Source: Natrarchaeobius halalkaliphilus (GTDB lineage Archaea; Halobacteriota; Halobacteria; Halobacteriales; Natrialbaceae). From it: DNA of 64,000 bases. The stretch lies in contig NZ_REFY01000004.1 of assembly GCF_003841485.1 (NCBI RefSeq), positions 372,001 to 436,000 of the forward strand. The letters are read 5' to 3'. Positions 9,893-18,799 of the stretch are shown in pieces; position 1 is the first letter of the stretch, and the number at the start of each line of letters is the position of its first letter. Below the pieces are notes generated by a model. That model did not search any database and was not told the DNA's origin. It was given only the letters and a program-made list of their open reading frames with translations. A program made the position numbers and the translations under genes.

Positions 9893-9977
9893 CATACGGT
9901 CTGCTGTAAGTCAGTACCGGCGCACCCTGAAACCGGTCTCCGGATACGCCGGTAAACAGTTACAGCAGACCGTATCA
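9893..9977. repeat. Palindromic intergenic repeat, copy B
   Basis: 85 bases. Outer arms ATACGGTCTGCTGTAA and TTACAGCAGACCGTAT are exact inverse complements. Inner arms CCGGCG and CGCCGG follow, and the loop differs from copy A. The right end CCGTATCA provides the TGA stop of the YgfZ-like gene at 9975-9977. This is the best-preserved outer stem of the family in the window. Confidence 0.92.
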
Positions 9978-11066
9978 CTCGTACATGGGAAGTCGACCTG
10001 ATCGGTCCGACCCCTCCACGAACGGAAGCGGCGTCACCGTCGCCGGTCGCTCCGAGCCGCCGACGCGAACCGTCACCGCCTCGCTCTCGAGGCCGTAGTC
10101 GACGACCGCGAGCGCGATCACGTCTCCGAGCATCTCGCTCGCACCCGCACGGGTGACGTCGCCCACGCTCGAGTCGCCGTCGAAGACGGCCGCACCCGCG
10201 TCCGGAACCGGATCCCCCGCGAGCGTCAGCCCCACGAGCCGACCGCTCGGCCGACCGCGGTTTTCGACGCGGGAGACGACCTCCTGGCCGACGTAACAGC
10301 CCTTCTCGAAGTCGAGGGCGTTTCGTAGGCCGAGAACGTTTGGGATCCGTCCCTCGAGTTCGGTCTCGAACAGCGGCGAACCCGCCTCGAGCGAGAGGCT
10401 CTCCCAGGCCCGGTATCCGAAGGGGGCGGCGTTCATGCCCTGGTTCAACAGGACGTCGTAGACGGCTTCGGCGTCGGTCGCTGCACAGATCACCTCGTAC
10501 CCCTCCTCCCCGGTGAGCGCGTCCGTTCGGAGAACCGAGACGCCCGACTCGCCCATCGTTCCCCGGACGAACGAGAGTCGCTGATCCGGCGTGGCCGCTC
10601 CATTGAGGACGCTCGCGACCTTCTCGGTCGCCTTCGGACCGTGGAGTCCGAAGATCGCGTACTCGTCGGTCGCGACCGTGATCTCGACGTCCTGGATGAA
10701 CACCTTCTCGGACCAGTCGGCGGCGAGCGGTTCGGCCGTCTCCGGCGGAACGAACAGCAGCAGGCGCTCGCCCGCGTTGTAGATTGTGAGTTCGACCTCG
10801 ATCCTGCCCTGGGGGTCGAGGACGAGCGCGTAACAGCCCGCGCCGTCCTCGTCGGGAACCCGGTTGGAGACGACGTTGTCGACGTACTCGAGGCGGTCGG
10901 CTCCTTCGACGACGACCACGCCGTAGGCGGCTTCGATCAGACCGACGCCGTTTCGAACCGCACGGTGGGTCCGCTCCGGTCGTCCGAAGTGTTCGACGAT
11001 CGTCCGACCGCCCCGCTCACCGAACGTCGCTCCGTGGTCGGCATGGAGGGACTCGATAACACTCAT
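9975..11066 (-). CDS. Folate-binding YgfZ/GcvT-like protein
   Basis: 363 residues of the aminomethyltransferase fold. The diagnostic YgfZ motif K-G-C-Y-x-G-Q-E is present as KGCYVGQE near residue 255, after LGLRNALDFE. YgfZ/IBA57-type proteins use folate to support iron-sulphur cluster assembly or repair. True glycine-cleavage T proteins lack this Cys motif, so many database entries that call such genes gcvT are probably wrong for this one. Its 5' side is 39 bases from the stop of the small HTH-like gene on the same strand, which suggests cotranscription. The stop codon is within repeat B. Confidence 0.85.
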   Translation of the reverse strand: MSVIESLHADHGATFGERGGRTIVEHFGRPERTHRAVRNGVGLIEAAYGVVVVEGADRLEYVDNVVSNRVPDEDGAGCYALVLDPQGRIEVELTIYNAGERLLLFVPPETAEPLAADWSEKVFIQDVEITVATDEYAIFGLHGPKATEKVASVLNGAATPDQRLSFVRGTMGESGVSVLRTDALTGEEGYEVICAATDAEAVYDVLLNQGMNAAPFGYRAWESLSLEAGSPLFETELEGRIPNVLGLRNALDFEKGCYVGQEVVSRVENRGRPSGRLVGLTLAGDPVPDAGAAVFDGDSSVGDVTRAGASEMLGDVIALAVVDYGLESEAVTVRVGGSERPATVTPLPFVEGSDRSGRLPMYE

Positions 11067-11105
11067 GGATGGAACCAGGGGACTGGCCGTCTCAGGCGTT
11101 TCGGT

Positions 11106-11405
11106 TCAGAATGGAAACCGCTCTCGCAGCCAGTCGCTGATCGACGACTCCTCGTCGAGATCCGTCGGATCGCTCGGAACCACTCGCTCGTCGGGCTTGA
11201 TCCTCGTTCGGTCGCCCTCGGACTCGACGACGATCAGTCCGTCCGACTTCAGCGTCGCCAGTGCGTCCTCGAGATCGTCGATCTCCGCTTCGACGGCCGC
11301 ACGGAGTTCGAAGACGGTCATCCCGTCGCCGGCCCGGTCGACGAGCGCATCGAGTACCGCAACCTCCGTCTCGCTCCGATCTCGGTACTCTCGCTTAGCT
11401 CTCAT
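11106..11405 (-). CDS. Small winged-helix-like protein, DUF6432 family
   Basis: 99 residues from the ATG at 11403-11405 (MRAKREYRDRSETE). The sequence reads like a compact winged helix: AVLDALVDRAGDGMTVFELR, then DDLEDALATLKSDGLIVVE and a beta wing. I recall this as the haloarchaeal DUF6432 family. A longer upstream frame to 11573 is out of character and crosses the divergent promoter region. It sits just upstream of the YgfZ-like gene and may be in one transcript with it. A DNA-binding role is inference. Confidence 0.75.
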   Translation of the reverse strand: MRAKREYRDRSETEVAVLDALVDRAGDGMTVFELRAAVEAEIDDLEDALATLKSDGLIVVESEGDRTRIKPDERVVPSDPTDLDEESSISDWLRERFPF

Positions 11406-11543
11406 CCGTCTCAGTATTCGTCGACCCGGGATTTGACGTTTGCCGTTCCGGGAGTCCGCGTTCGCCTCGAAGAGGGACGTTGTCTGACGAGCGGCCGACG
11501 GCAGCGGTACGTTTTTTATGCCCTGGATCGGTACGGTGGGACA

Positions 11544-12563
11544 ATGGTCCTGCGATGTTCGTTGCTCGGGCACGACTACGGCGAGTCCGAAGTCGACCGC
11601 GAGCGCGAAGAACGGGGCAGCGAAGTCGTCGTTACCGTCCAGGAGTACGAGGAGTGTCTCCGCTGTGGCGAGCGAAACGTCATCAGCGAAAACACCGAGG
11701 TGACGAGCATCGTCACGGACTCGACCGGCGACTCACGACCTCACGATCCTGATCTCGACGTCGACTCCGAACCGCCGGTAGAACAGACTCACGACCGAAC
11801 GCGCGGAGACGGGGACGCCGCAACCGGACCACCCGAAGCTGACGCAGAAATCGTCGACGAGTCTGCGGCGGGTGTCGAGTCCCCTCCTTCCGAGAAGGGT
11901 TCACCGCCTCCTGGCGAGTCGAGCACCACCGAGCATCCCGAAACCGAAGACGGCGAGCCGATCACCGACGACGGGGAGATTCTCGAGGACGACGAAAGCG
12001 ACGTCGGCGACGACCGCGACCACGGCGAGTGGCCCGACTCGGACGACGTCGGTCCGCCCGTCGACACGTCGAAGTCGTCGGCCGCCTGGCCGGACAGTGA
12101 GACCGAGCCAGCGACGGACACCGAACCGGGCGAGGACGCCGATTCGGTCGAGAACGCCGGTTCGACAGAGCAACGCCACCACGACCAGTCGGACGAAGGC
12201 GACGAACCGATCGAGGACGACGAACCGATCGAGGACGACGGGATCGTTCTCGAGCACGACGATACCGCTCACGAGCCGTCGACCGGCACCGAGACGGTCG
12301 CGACGGAGGCCGAAATACTCGATGCCGGTGACGGGAACGACGCCGACGATCCCGCCGCCGACGTCGAGGCCGGATCGGGTATCCAGCGGGCCGAGTCGGT
12401 TCCGACGCCGGGACGTTCCTCGAGAAACCGCTCCGACGACCGAACGGAGTTTTACTGCCCGCGCTGTGACTTCGTCGAGGGGAACAACCACGGATCGCTT
12501 CGCGCTGGCGATATCTGTCCCAGTTGTCGGAAAGGCTATCTGGGTGAGCGTCCGAAACAGTAG
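11544..12563 (+). CDS. Double zinc-ribbon protein with long acidic linker, DUF7093-like
   Basis: 339 residues from the ATG at 11544. The N-terminal domain (residues 1-55, starting MVLRCSLLGHDYG) has a CLRCG knuckle; the C-terminal domain (about 300-339) has CPRC and CPSC knuckles (YCPRCDFVEG, then DICPSCRKGYLGE). Between them lies about 245 residues of Asp/Glu/Ser/Pro-rich, surely disordered linker that contains an 18-base tandem duplication at 12201-12236. The N-terminal domain matches what I remember as the haloarchaeal DUF7093 family. Two zinc ribbons tethered by a flexible acid linker suggest a nucleic-acid or protein-bridging role; function unproven. Confidence 0.75.
   Translation: MVLRCSLLGHDYGESEVDREREERGSEVVVTVQEYEECLRCGERNVISENTEVTSIVTDSTGDSRPHDPDLDVDSEPPVEQTHDRTRGDGDAATGPPEADAEIVDESAAGVESPPSEKGSPPPGESSTTEHPETEDGEPITDDGEILEDDESDVGDDRDHGEWPDSDDVGPPVDTSKSSAAWPDSETEPATDTEPGEDADSVENAGSTEQRHHDQSDEGDEPIEDDEPIEDDGIVLEHDDTAHEPSTGTETVATEAEILDAGDGNDADDPAADVEAGSGIQRAESVPTPGRSSRNRSDDRTEFYCPRCDFVEGNNHGSLRAGDICPSCRKGYLGERPKQ
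12201..12236 (+). repeat. 18-base tandem duplication inside the acidic linker
   Basis: Two exact copies of GACGAACCGATCGAGGAC in direct succession, giving a DEPIED repeat in the protein. It is in frame and probably neutral in a disordered region. Confidence 0.9.
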
Positions 12564-12581
12564 CCCCGGGATCGAACCAGT

Positions 12582-12968
12582 TCACCCGTCCGACCGTAGT
12601 TCTCGATGGTGCGGAAATGTCCTGATGGTGCGTCCGTTGTACACGATGACGCTTCCTCGGAACTCCGGGTTGCTCGTGTTTTTGTCATCTTTGAGTGAGC
12701 CGTGGCAGCTCCCGAGGGCGTCGACGGCGAGGTTTCTCGCGGATTGGACGAGACTGGATTGGAGATCGGTTTTCTCGCGGACTTCGGTGTACGTGGCTTG
12801 GTGGAGTTCGTTTTTGGCTTTGACGAGGTGGTATAGGTCGTCGCTCCACCCGTGGTCTGCAACGTATTGGGCGGCTTGGCGGAACTCCTCGAAGGTGTGG
12901 TCAACATCCGAGTGTCGTGACTCGGGGATGTTGAGTTCGACTCGAATGTTCCTGACCACCTCTGCCAT
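12582..12968 (-). pseudogene. Truncated TnpB (IS605/IS1341-type) N-terminal fragment
   Basis: 128 codons starting MAEVVRNIRVELNIPE and continuing through VKAKNELHQATYTEVREKTDLQSSLVQSARNLAVDAL, the N-terminal wedge/recognition part of haloarchaeal RNA-guided TnpB nucleases of about 400 residues or more. The RuvC catalytic part and the zinc ribbon are absent, and the frame ends 19 bases from the stop of the neighbouring zinc-ribbon gene. No tnpA is nearby. This is a decayed insertion of IS1341 type and cannot be an active nuclease. Confidence 0.8.
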
Positions 12969-13070
12969 ACTTCATCAGATAGATAGGTGTATTTAATGGC
13001 GGGTGTTTGGGAGCGTGGGGGAGTTGGCCGTGTTGTAGTACGTGGATTTCCTCCCAAGTGTCGGCTTCCT

Positions 13071-13091
13071 CCCCGAGGTCAAGCCTCGGGG
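13071..13091. repeat. IS1341/IS605-type subterminal hairpin
   Basis: CCCCGAGG, loop TCAAG, CCTCGGGG: a perfect 8-base stem about 100 bases upstream of the truncated tnpB. Stem-loops of this kind mark the ends of IS200/IS605-family elements and are recognised as DNA hairpins. It supports the view that the element once extended through here. Confidence 0.7.
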
Positions 13092-13148
13092 TATCCGCCT
13101 CGACCGCTGATGAAAAGAGGTAAACACCCCGCCGTGTATCTCCAATCC

Positions 13149-13532
13149 ATGAAGGAGTACAAGATGCGTCGCGGTGAATATCTCGAGGAGCGAATCCCGG
13201 ACATGGAGTCGACGGTCGAGGACTACTTCGGCACCATCACGGAGACCCAGGAGTACAAGGGATCCGATCTTCACGTGGTCGGAGAGCCGGCAAATCCCGT
13301 CTTCGAGAAGATCGTCGTCGGTGCCGTCGAATACTCCGGCAAAAAGGACAAACTCGGCGTGGAGTTCTACGAACGGGATCCCACCGAACTCGGTCCCGAC
13401 GAACTCGAGGCCGCTGGTGAGGCAGTCGACGCGAAAAACGATTTCCTGCTCGAGGCGACCGGACGGGACGCCAAGTCGCGACGCGACTCGATGAAGCGCA
13501 CCGTCGAAGACGACCCCGACCACGACCTATAA
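13149..13532 (+). CDS. DUF5611-like small acidic protein
   Basis: 127 residues from the ATG at 13149 (MKEYKMRRGEYLEERIPDME); a second ATG at 13164 is possible. An earlier in-frame start would place the N-terminus inside the insertion-element hairpin, so I reject it. Composition and codon use are typical of the host. The sequence (VEDYFGTITETQEYKGSDLHV, then EPANPVFEKIVVGAVEY) fits the haloarchaeal DUF5611 family as I remember it. No enzymatic motif is visible. Confidence 0.78.
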   Translation: MKEYKMRRGEYLEERIPDMESTVEDYFGTITETQEYKGSDLHVVGEPANPVFEKIVVGAVEYSGKKDKLGVEFYERDPTELGPDELEAAGEAVDAKNDFLLEATGRDAKSRRDSMKRTVEDDPDHDL

Positions 13533-13690
13533 CGGCGATTTTCTACCATCAGATCATCCGGAATCGACCTGTTCAGCGCTCGCTATCGCCACGACGCCTC
13601 GATCGCGACGAGCAGGAGGAGACGAGGCGATCTCCCGACTATCAATACGTTGGGAAAATTATTCCTTTGCGGCTCGTCGACTGGTGAGGT

Positions 13691-14200
13691 ATGTTCCAGA
13701 CAGACGGGAGAACGCGGCTCCCTCGAGCGATCGTACGTTCCGGGTCGGAAAGCGTCGACGAACGGTTGTACAAACTGATCGCGCTGGCGACCGTCTTCGG
13801 GATCGGACACCACGTCGATCATCTCATCAGGGGCAATCACGTCGGCTGGCCGGTGATCCCCGAAGTCACGCCCTTTACTTACACTCTCGCGATCTATCCG
13901 CTTCTCGCAATCGGGCTCTATCTGACGCTGACGGAGCGAGCCGGGGCAGGGTACTGGGTCGTCTTGCTAGGGGCGATTTTCGTCGTCGTCACCCTCTCTC
14001 ATTTCGGCCCGTGGGCGACCGAACCACCCCAGGACGTGATCGGTCCGTACGACCACGTAGCCGTCGGATACGTCGCACTCGCGTGGTTACTCGGCCTCGT
14101 CGGAACGTTGTTGGCGGCGACCGTCTACGCGGGACACCGGTGGCGATCCGCGCGCAAGTCTACGTCGGTCGAGCGGTCGCCGCCACGACCCGAGTCGTGA
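13691..14200 (+). CDS. Four-span membrane protein, unknown
   Basis: 169 residues with about four hydrophobic segments (near residues 27-45, 58-78, 88-108 and 125-147). Several His residues lie at membrane borders (GHHVDHLIRGNH, LSHFGPW), which could bind metal or haem, but this pattern also occurs in unrelated proteins. No family was recognised. The short cytoplasmic tail is Arg/Ser-rich. Confidence 0.65.
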   Translation: MFQTDGRTRLPRAIVRSGSESVDERLYKLIALATVFGIGHHVDHLIRGNHVGWPVIPEVTPFTYTLAIYPLLAIGLYLTLTERAGAGYWVVLLGAIFVVVTLSHFGPWATEPPQDVIGPYDHVAVGYVALAWLLGLVGTLLAATVYAGHRWRSARKSTSVERSPPRPES

Positions 14201-14256
14201 CCTGACGTGCTGTCGGTTCGAAACGGCTATGGGGCTCAGGGCGAATCCCTCGAGCG

Positions 14257-14445
14257 ATGGATCTCGCTTCGTTCTTGCTCGCGACGGCGGTCGCTCACGT
14301 CGGCTTTGCGATCTTCGTGGCCGTTCACGCCGCACTTTCCGATCGTGACGCCGAAAACTGGCCCTACATCACGCTCGTTCTCGGATTAGCGGGCGTCGCC
14401 GCCTACTTCTTTTACGACGAGACGGACAGATCGGGACCGCTCTAA
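14257..14445 (+). CDS. Small two-span membrane protein
   Basis: 62 residues: two hydrophobic helices (about 3-25 and 38-53) joined by a short polar loop, with an acidic C-terminus. It lies 56 bases after the preceding membrane protein on the same strand, so the two may form one transcript. No family recognised. Confidence 0.6.
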   Translation: MDLASFLLATAVAHVGFAIFVAVHAALSDRDAENWPYITLVLGLAGVAAYFFYDETDRSGPL

Positions 14446-14457
14446 GAGCCGGCGCGA

Positions 14458-15999
14458 TCAGGCGAGGAACACGTGTCGCGGTCGATCCGCGAGGACGTCT
14501 CGACCGAACTCGACGGTTTCGGAGAAAGCATCGCTTCGGAAAAAGGCCATCGCGTCCTCGCGGCCGTCCCAACGGCTCGCGATGAACATGTCGTTTTCGT
14601 CCTCGCGGTTGACCAGCAGGTCGGTCTTTCGGTGACCGTCCATGTCATCGAGCAGCCCGGCGACGTCGCCGAAGGTACCGACGAAGTCACCCCTGCGTTC
14701 GGCTTTGACGGTGTAGAACATGCCCATCGTACCCCAGGAATCGCCGTCGTCGTCGCCCGCCTGCCTGACGATCTCCGGCAGATCCGCGAGAAAGCCGGCC
14801 GCCGTATCCGCGGCCCGTTCGGTCTCCCAGAGACTGACGATCGCCGTCTCGGCGTTCTCACTCGCTGATTCGCCGTCCGCTCCCCCGTCGTCTCGATCGG
14901 TGGATTCCGGCTCGTACACCGCCGTCTTGACGTGGGAGTCGTAGTGATCGAAGTTCGTCCGCAATCCGTCCACCTCTTCGAAGAGATGGTCGGAATCGGC
15001 CGCCGAGTAGAGGACGACCGCGTGGACGTCCTCGCCGTGCGGTTGGCCCGCGTAGACGCCGATCTCGTCGAGTTCGCTTCGGACGTCCTCGTCACCGTGG
15101 TGGTCACCGTGAGACCCATCGCCGCCGTGTGCGCCGGATTCCCCGTGTGCAGGGTCACTCGAGCCACCGCTTCCGTGGGGGTGGCTACCGCCGTGTGTAT
15201 CCGCACTCGTCTCCTGTGGAATCGTTTCGCCGGCGAGGAAGGCACCGAGGTTCTCGGGCGGGAATCGACGAGCCGAGAGGAACCGGCCGAACTCGGCGAA
15301 CCGAGAACTCGAGGGGTCGAAGCGCATCTCGTAGAGCAGTTCCTTGACGTCGGTCGGATCGTCAGCGAACAGCGTCACGCCCCACTCGAAATCGTCGAGT
15401 CCGATGCTACCCGAGATGATCTGCGTGACTCGACCTGCGTACTCCCGGCCGATATCGCCGTGACTCGAGAGGTGTTCCGCGCGTTCGTCGAAGGGGAGGT
15501 CGTACCAGTTGTGATCCGGGCCGCGTCGCTTGCTCATCGGGTAGAAGCTGACGAACTCCGCCTCGGGAATCTCGGGCTCGAGACGGGACTCAATGTATCG
15601 CTTCATCCCCGTATCTTCGACCTCGCTGTCCTCGTCGAAGAACTCCTGGGACATGTAGCCCGAGACCTCGGTCACGGAGAGGTACGAGTCCGTTCGCTCG
15701 GTGAACGCCGCTAGTTCGGTGTGTTCGAATCGGCGCTCGAGCCCGTCGAGATCTGCCAGGGTCGGGCGGAGGTGTAAGACCAGTAGATCGGCCTCGTGTC
15801 CGAGCACCGAGAACGTCGCGGAGTCGCCCGCATCGGCGTCCTCGAGTCGTTCGGCCGCGGCCAGGAACTCGATCCCTTCGTCGATCGCTCTCGACCGGCG
15901 ATGGTCGGGCGCGTTTCGCCAGGCGTCCCAGTCTATCGACCGGAAATCGTGGAGCACGTACCAGCCCTCTTCGGTCTGTGGTGGTGTCCGACGGGTCAT
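14458..15999 (-). CDS. pitA: PitA-like fusion: chlorite dismutase/HemQ domain plus monooxygenase-like domain
   Basis: 513 residues in three parts. Residues 1-260 form a chlorite-dismutase/HemQ-family barrel pair, with the haem-ligand region RAEHLSSHGDIGREY. Residues 265-300 form a striking His/Gly/Ser linker (HGGSHPHG, HGESGAHGGDGSHGDHHGD). Residues 310-513 resemble the antibiotic-biosynthesis monooxygenase ferredoxin-like fold. This arrangement was described as PitA in Haloferax volcanii. Relatives of the first domain convert coproheme to haem, or dismutate chlorite when they have a catalytic distal Arg; which applies here I cannot decide. It stands alone, divergent from padR. Confidence 0.88.
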   Translation of the reverse strand: MTRRTPPQTEEGWYVLHDFRSIDWDAWRNAPDHRRSRAIDEGIEFLAAAERLEDADAGDSATFSVLGHEADLLVLHLRPTLADLDGLERRFEHTELAAFTERTDSYLSVTEVSGYMSQEFFDEDSEVEDTGMKRYIESRLEPEIPEAEFVSFYPMSKRRGPDHNWYDLPFDERAEHLSSHGDIGREYAGRVTQIISGSIGLDDFEWGVTLFADDPTDVKELLYEMRFDPSSSRFAEFGRFLSARRFPPENLGAFLAGETIPQETSADTHGGSHPHGSGGSSDPAHGESGAHGGDGSHGDHHGDEDVRSELDEIGVYAGQPHGEDVHAVVLYSAADSDHLFEEVDGLRTNFDHYDSHVKTAVYEPESTDRDDGGADGESASENAETAIVSLWETERAADTAAGFLADLPEIVRQAGDDDGDSWGTMGMFYTVKAERRGDFVGTFGDVAGLLDDMDGHRKTDLLVNREDENDMFIASRWDGREDAMAFFRSDAFSETVEFGRDVLADRPRHVFLA

Positions 16000-16131
16000 A
16001 CTCTCCGATTGGCGTGGCGTCGCAAAGAAGGACAGGGTTTCGTTCCGACCGGACGAGACGGTACCACGCTCGGGAGCGATCGGTTAGCCGACCGAAACCC
16101 TTTACGTACGTCCGTTTAAATCACGTGTCGT

Positions 16132-16668
16132 ATGCGGAAAAGTGGGCCGCCAAAGGGACTCATCGCGTATCTCGTCTTCGAGCTACTCGAGGAGAAACCG
16201 CGCTACGGCTACGAAATCTTAAAAGAGATCGAGGAGATCAGCGGCGGCCACTGGGAACCCTCGTACGGATCGGTCTATCCGATCCTGTACAAGTTCGAAG
16301 AGAAGGGATGGGCGAAACGGATCGAGCGCGAGGACGAACCCGATCGCAAGTACTTCGAGGTGACCGACGCCGGACTCGAGGAACTCAGCGACCGTCGCGA
16401 GAAGGGGTCTGAGAAGGCCGAGGACTTCGCGGACGTGATCCTCGGTTTCTTTCACGTCTACGCCGCGTTTGCGACCGACGACCGTTTCCAGATCCCCGAA
16501 CTCGAGGGCGAGTGGCGTTTCGACGAGGCGTTCAGCGAGTGGATCGTCGAGCAGCTGGCTCGCCACCACGAACACTACTTCGAGACCGCGTTCGAGCGCG
16601 TCGAAGCGACGCCCGAGGAGTTCTCCCGGCGCCACGGAATCGATGAAAACGACGATCAGGCCACGTGA
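16132..16668 (+). CDS. PadR-family transcriptional regulator
   Basis: 178 residues. The N-terminal winged helix reads LIAYLVFELLEEKPRYGYEIL and then HWEPSYGSVYPILYKFEEKGW, the classic PadR signature of recognition helix and wing. The C-terminal half (about 100-178) is an alpha-helical, Phe- and His-containing dimer/effector segment. It is divergent from pitA across 132 bases, so an effect on pitA or autoregulation is plausible. Ligand unknown. Confidence 0.88.
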   Translation: MRKSGPPKGLIAYLVFELLEEKPRYGYEILKEIEEISGGHWEPSYGSVYPILYKFEEKGWAKRIEREDEPDRKYFEVTDAGLEELSDRREKGSEKAEDFADVILGFFHVYAAFATDDRFQIPELEGEWRFDEAFSEWIVEQLARHHEHYFETAFERVEATPEEFSRRHGIDENDDQAT

Positions 16669-16891
16669 ACCGGTTCACGACGATCGCAGATCGAGGCCCC
16701 GCTTGTCTGGGCCGTCATGAGTGTCTCCCGCCCAGTCTTCCGTGGCCGTCGTCAAACAGGCTCTGGACCGCTTCTGTTGTCGTCCGTCGACGATTCGACT
16801 TCGTGTGTTGTCTGCCGATCGACTCGTCTCCGTGAGTAGATGTTCGTCACCGCCGAGCCGATCACTGGGTCGGCCCCCGACGCGTCGTTGC

Positions 16892-18727
16892 TCAGCCGGC
16901 GAGTAGTCCCGGCGCGAACAACATCGCGAGGAAGCTTATCAGCATCGCCACACCGACCGTCGTCGTGACCACGCGGACCATCCCGCGAGTCGCATCGATC
17001 GGGAGACGCGAGACCACGGCTTCGGTGCTGGTCCGAAGGATGTGACCGCCGTCGAGCGGGAACGCCGGAATGCAGTTGAAAAAGCCGAGCTGGAGGTTGA
17101 TCCAGCCGGTCCAAAACAGCAGGTTCGCGATCGCGAAAACGGTCCAGTCACCGAAGGCGGCGAGCGAACCCTCGACCTGATAGAAGTTCTCGATACCGCC
17201 GGCAAAGCCGGCGAAGTTGTAGGGCAACACCTCGAGAACGCCGGCGATCGGAAGCAACACTGCAAAGCCGATCTTGCCGAGGAAGGAGTCGGTGAACGCA
17301 CCGACGTCTTCGTCCGTTTCACCGCCGAGCACCGAGAGGTACGCCTCGGCGGGATAGAGCTGGACGCCGAACGTCTCGGCCGAAAAGCCAGAGATTCCCG
17401 ATACGGCGTAGAACCCGACCGTGCCACCGCCGGTCACCTGGCTCCGGTCCCCGAGCGTGACGTCGTACTCGACGCGTTCGCCATCGAGGTAGCCGGCGAC
17501 GGTAACCTCGTCGCCGGGGTCGGTCGTTCCCAGCCGCTCATTCAGAGCCTGCTGTGAGGGGGTGCGTTCGCCGTCGAATGAGGTGATGACGAAGTGTTCG
17601 TTGGCCGGCGCGTCGCTTTCGACGAGCGGACCGTCGTCAGCGATTTCGACGAGCGCGCCGATCGGAACCTCGCGTTCGTCGATCCCGTCGTCCGTTTCGA
17701 CCGTGAGCGTCGCCGTCTCGCTCTCTCCGACGGCCTCGAGGAGTTCGGTTTCGGTGGCGATCTCCTGATCTCCGACGGCGATGATTTTGTCGCCCGCATC
17801 AAGGCCCGTGATGTCGTCACCGATCGCCGCGGTGACGAGCAACGATCGATCGACCTCGATCGTCTCCTCGCCGTTGAGTTCGACCGTGAGCTGATTGCCG
17901 TCGGCCGCCTCGACTCGGTCGGTGAGGGCGTCGTTGTCCTCGACGGACTCTCCGTTGATCGCGGTGATTCGGTCGTTGGGTTCGATGCCGGCCGACGCCG
18001 CAGGCGAGTCGGGCGCGACTCCGCCGACGGCAGCACCGGGCGCAACGGCGATCGAGCCGATGACGGGACCGAACAGGAGCGCAAAGACGACGATCGTGAT
18101 CGCGAAGTTGTTCGTCACTCCGGCAGCGAACATTCGGGTCTGGCCGCCTCGAGAGGCGTTTCTGCTGCTTTCCTGTTCGGGTTCGACGAAGGCCCCGATC
18201 GGGATGATCGCGAGCATCGCGACGCCCATCGACTCGATGTCGATGTCCTCGACGCGACAGAGGAGCCCGTGGCCCCCTTCGTGAACGACGAGCCCGACCA
18301 GCAACCCGAATACGATTCCCGGCGTCGCAGAGAGCGGGAGGAAGTCGTTGACGCCGGGAATCACGAGCACGTTTCGGGGTTGCTGGACGGAGGACGTCGG
18401 CTGTGGCGAGGTGAGCGCGCCGATCGCCGCAAAGAGTAAGAAGACGAACATCGCCACCATCACGACGAGCGCGATGCCGATACCGAGATTCGCCCAGGCT
18501 CGCCAGAACCGTTTGGGACCGGAGAGCCAGTCGAGAAACGCGCGCCCGCGCTTGGTGTGAAACGTCAGGATCGGCCCCTGCGCACCGATAAACGCCGGGA
18601 GCAGGTTCGTGCTCTTGAGGAGGATGATCCCGAACCAGTAGACGAAGAGACCGACGAGGACCCAGGTCAGGAGCTCCGAACCGAAGAGTTCGGGGGGCGA
18701 AACGAAAGCGGGGGAACCGTAAACCAT
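16892..18727 (-). CDS. Site-2 protease (M50) with PDZ domain, multi-span
   Basis: 611 residues. The zinc-binding site is HEGGH at 149-153, in a membrane helix, with the second zinc/catalytic Asp motif LDGGH at 558-562. Between them lies a PDZ-type domain (about 225-290, APDSPAASAGIEPNDRITAING) and a second, PDZ-like region rich in acidic loops. Four or more further membrane spans are visible. Enzymes of this family cleave substrate helices within the membrane, as in regulated release of membrane-held transcription factors or removal of signal remnants. HEGGH instead of the common HExGH with bulkier residues is a normal variant. Substrate unknown. It lies just upstream of lysS on the opposite side of a 72-base gap, same strand. 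Confidence 0.9.
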   Translation of the reverse strand: MVYGSPAFVSPPELFGSELLTWVLVGLFVYWFGIILLKSTNLLPAFIGAQGPILTFHTKRGRAFLDWLSGPKRFWRAWANLGIGIALVVMVAMFVFLLFAAIGALTSPQPTSSVQQPRNVLVIPGVNDFLPLSATPGIVFGLLVGLVVHEGGHGLLCRVEDIDIESMGVAMLAIIPIGAFVEPEQESSRNASRGGQTRMFAAGVTNNFAITIVVFALLFGPVIGSIAVAPGAAVGGVAPDSPAASAGIEPNDRITAINGESVEDNDALTDRVEAADGNQLTVELNGEETIEVDRSLLVTAAIGDDITGLDAGDKIIAVGDQEIATETELLEAVGESETATLTVETDDGIDEREVPIGALVEIADDGPLVESDAPANEHFVITSFDGERTPSQQALNERLGTTDPGDEVTVAGYLDGERVEYDVTLGDRSQVTGGGTVGFYAVSGISGFSAETFGVQLYPAEAYLSVLGGETDEDVGAFTDSFLGKIGFAVLLPIAGVLEVLPYNFAGFAGGIENFYQVEGSLAAFGDWTVFAIANLLFWTGWINLQLGFFNCIPAFPLDGGHILRTSTEAVVSRLPIDATRGMVRVVTTTVGVAMLISFLAMLFAPGLLAG

Positions 18728-18799
18728 CAGTCGGTACTCGGAGCGGCGTTCTCAAATGGCTTTTGTCTGGACACGGACCGGCGGCTCGTCCGTCGAGTC

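Noticed and set aside
9712-9978. Longer version of the aspartoacylase-family gene starting at 9978
   Set aside because: The extra 89 residues translate a palindromic repeat and are unlike haloarchaeal protein.
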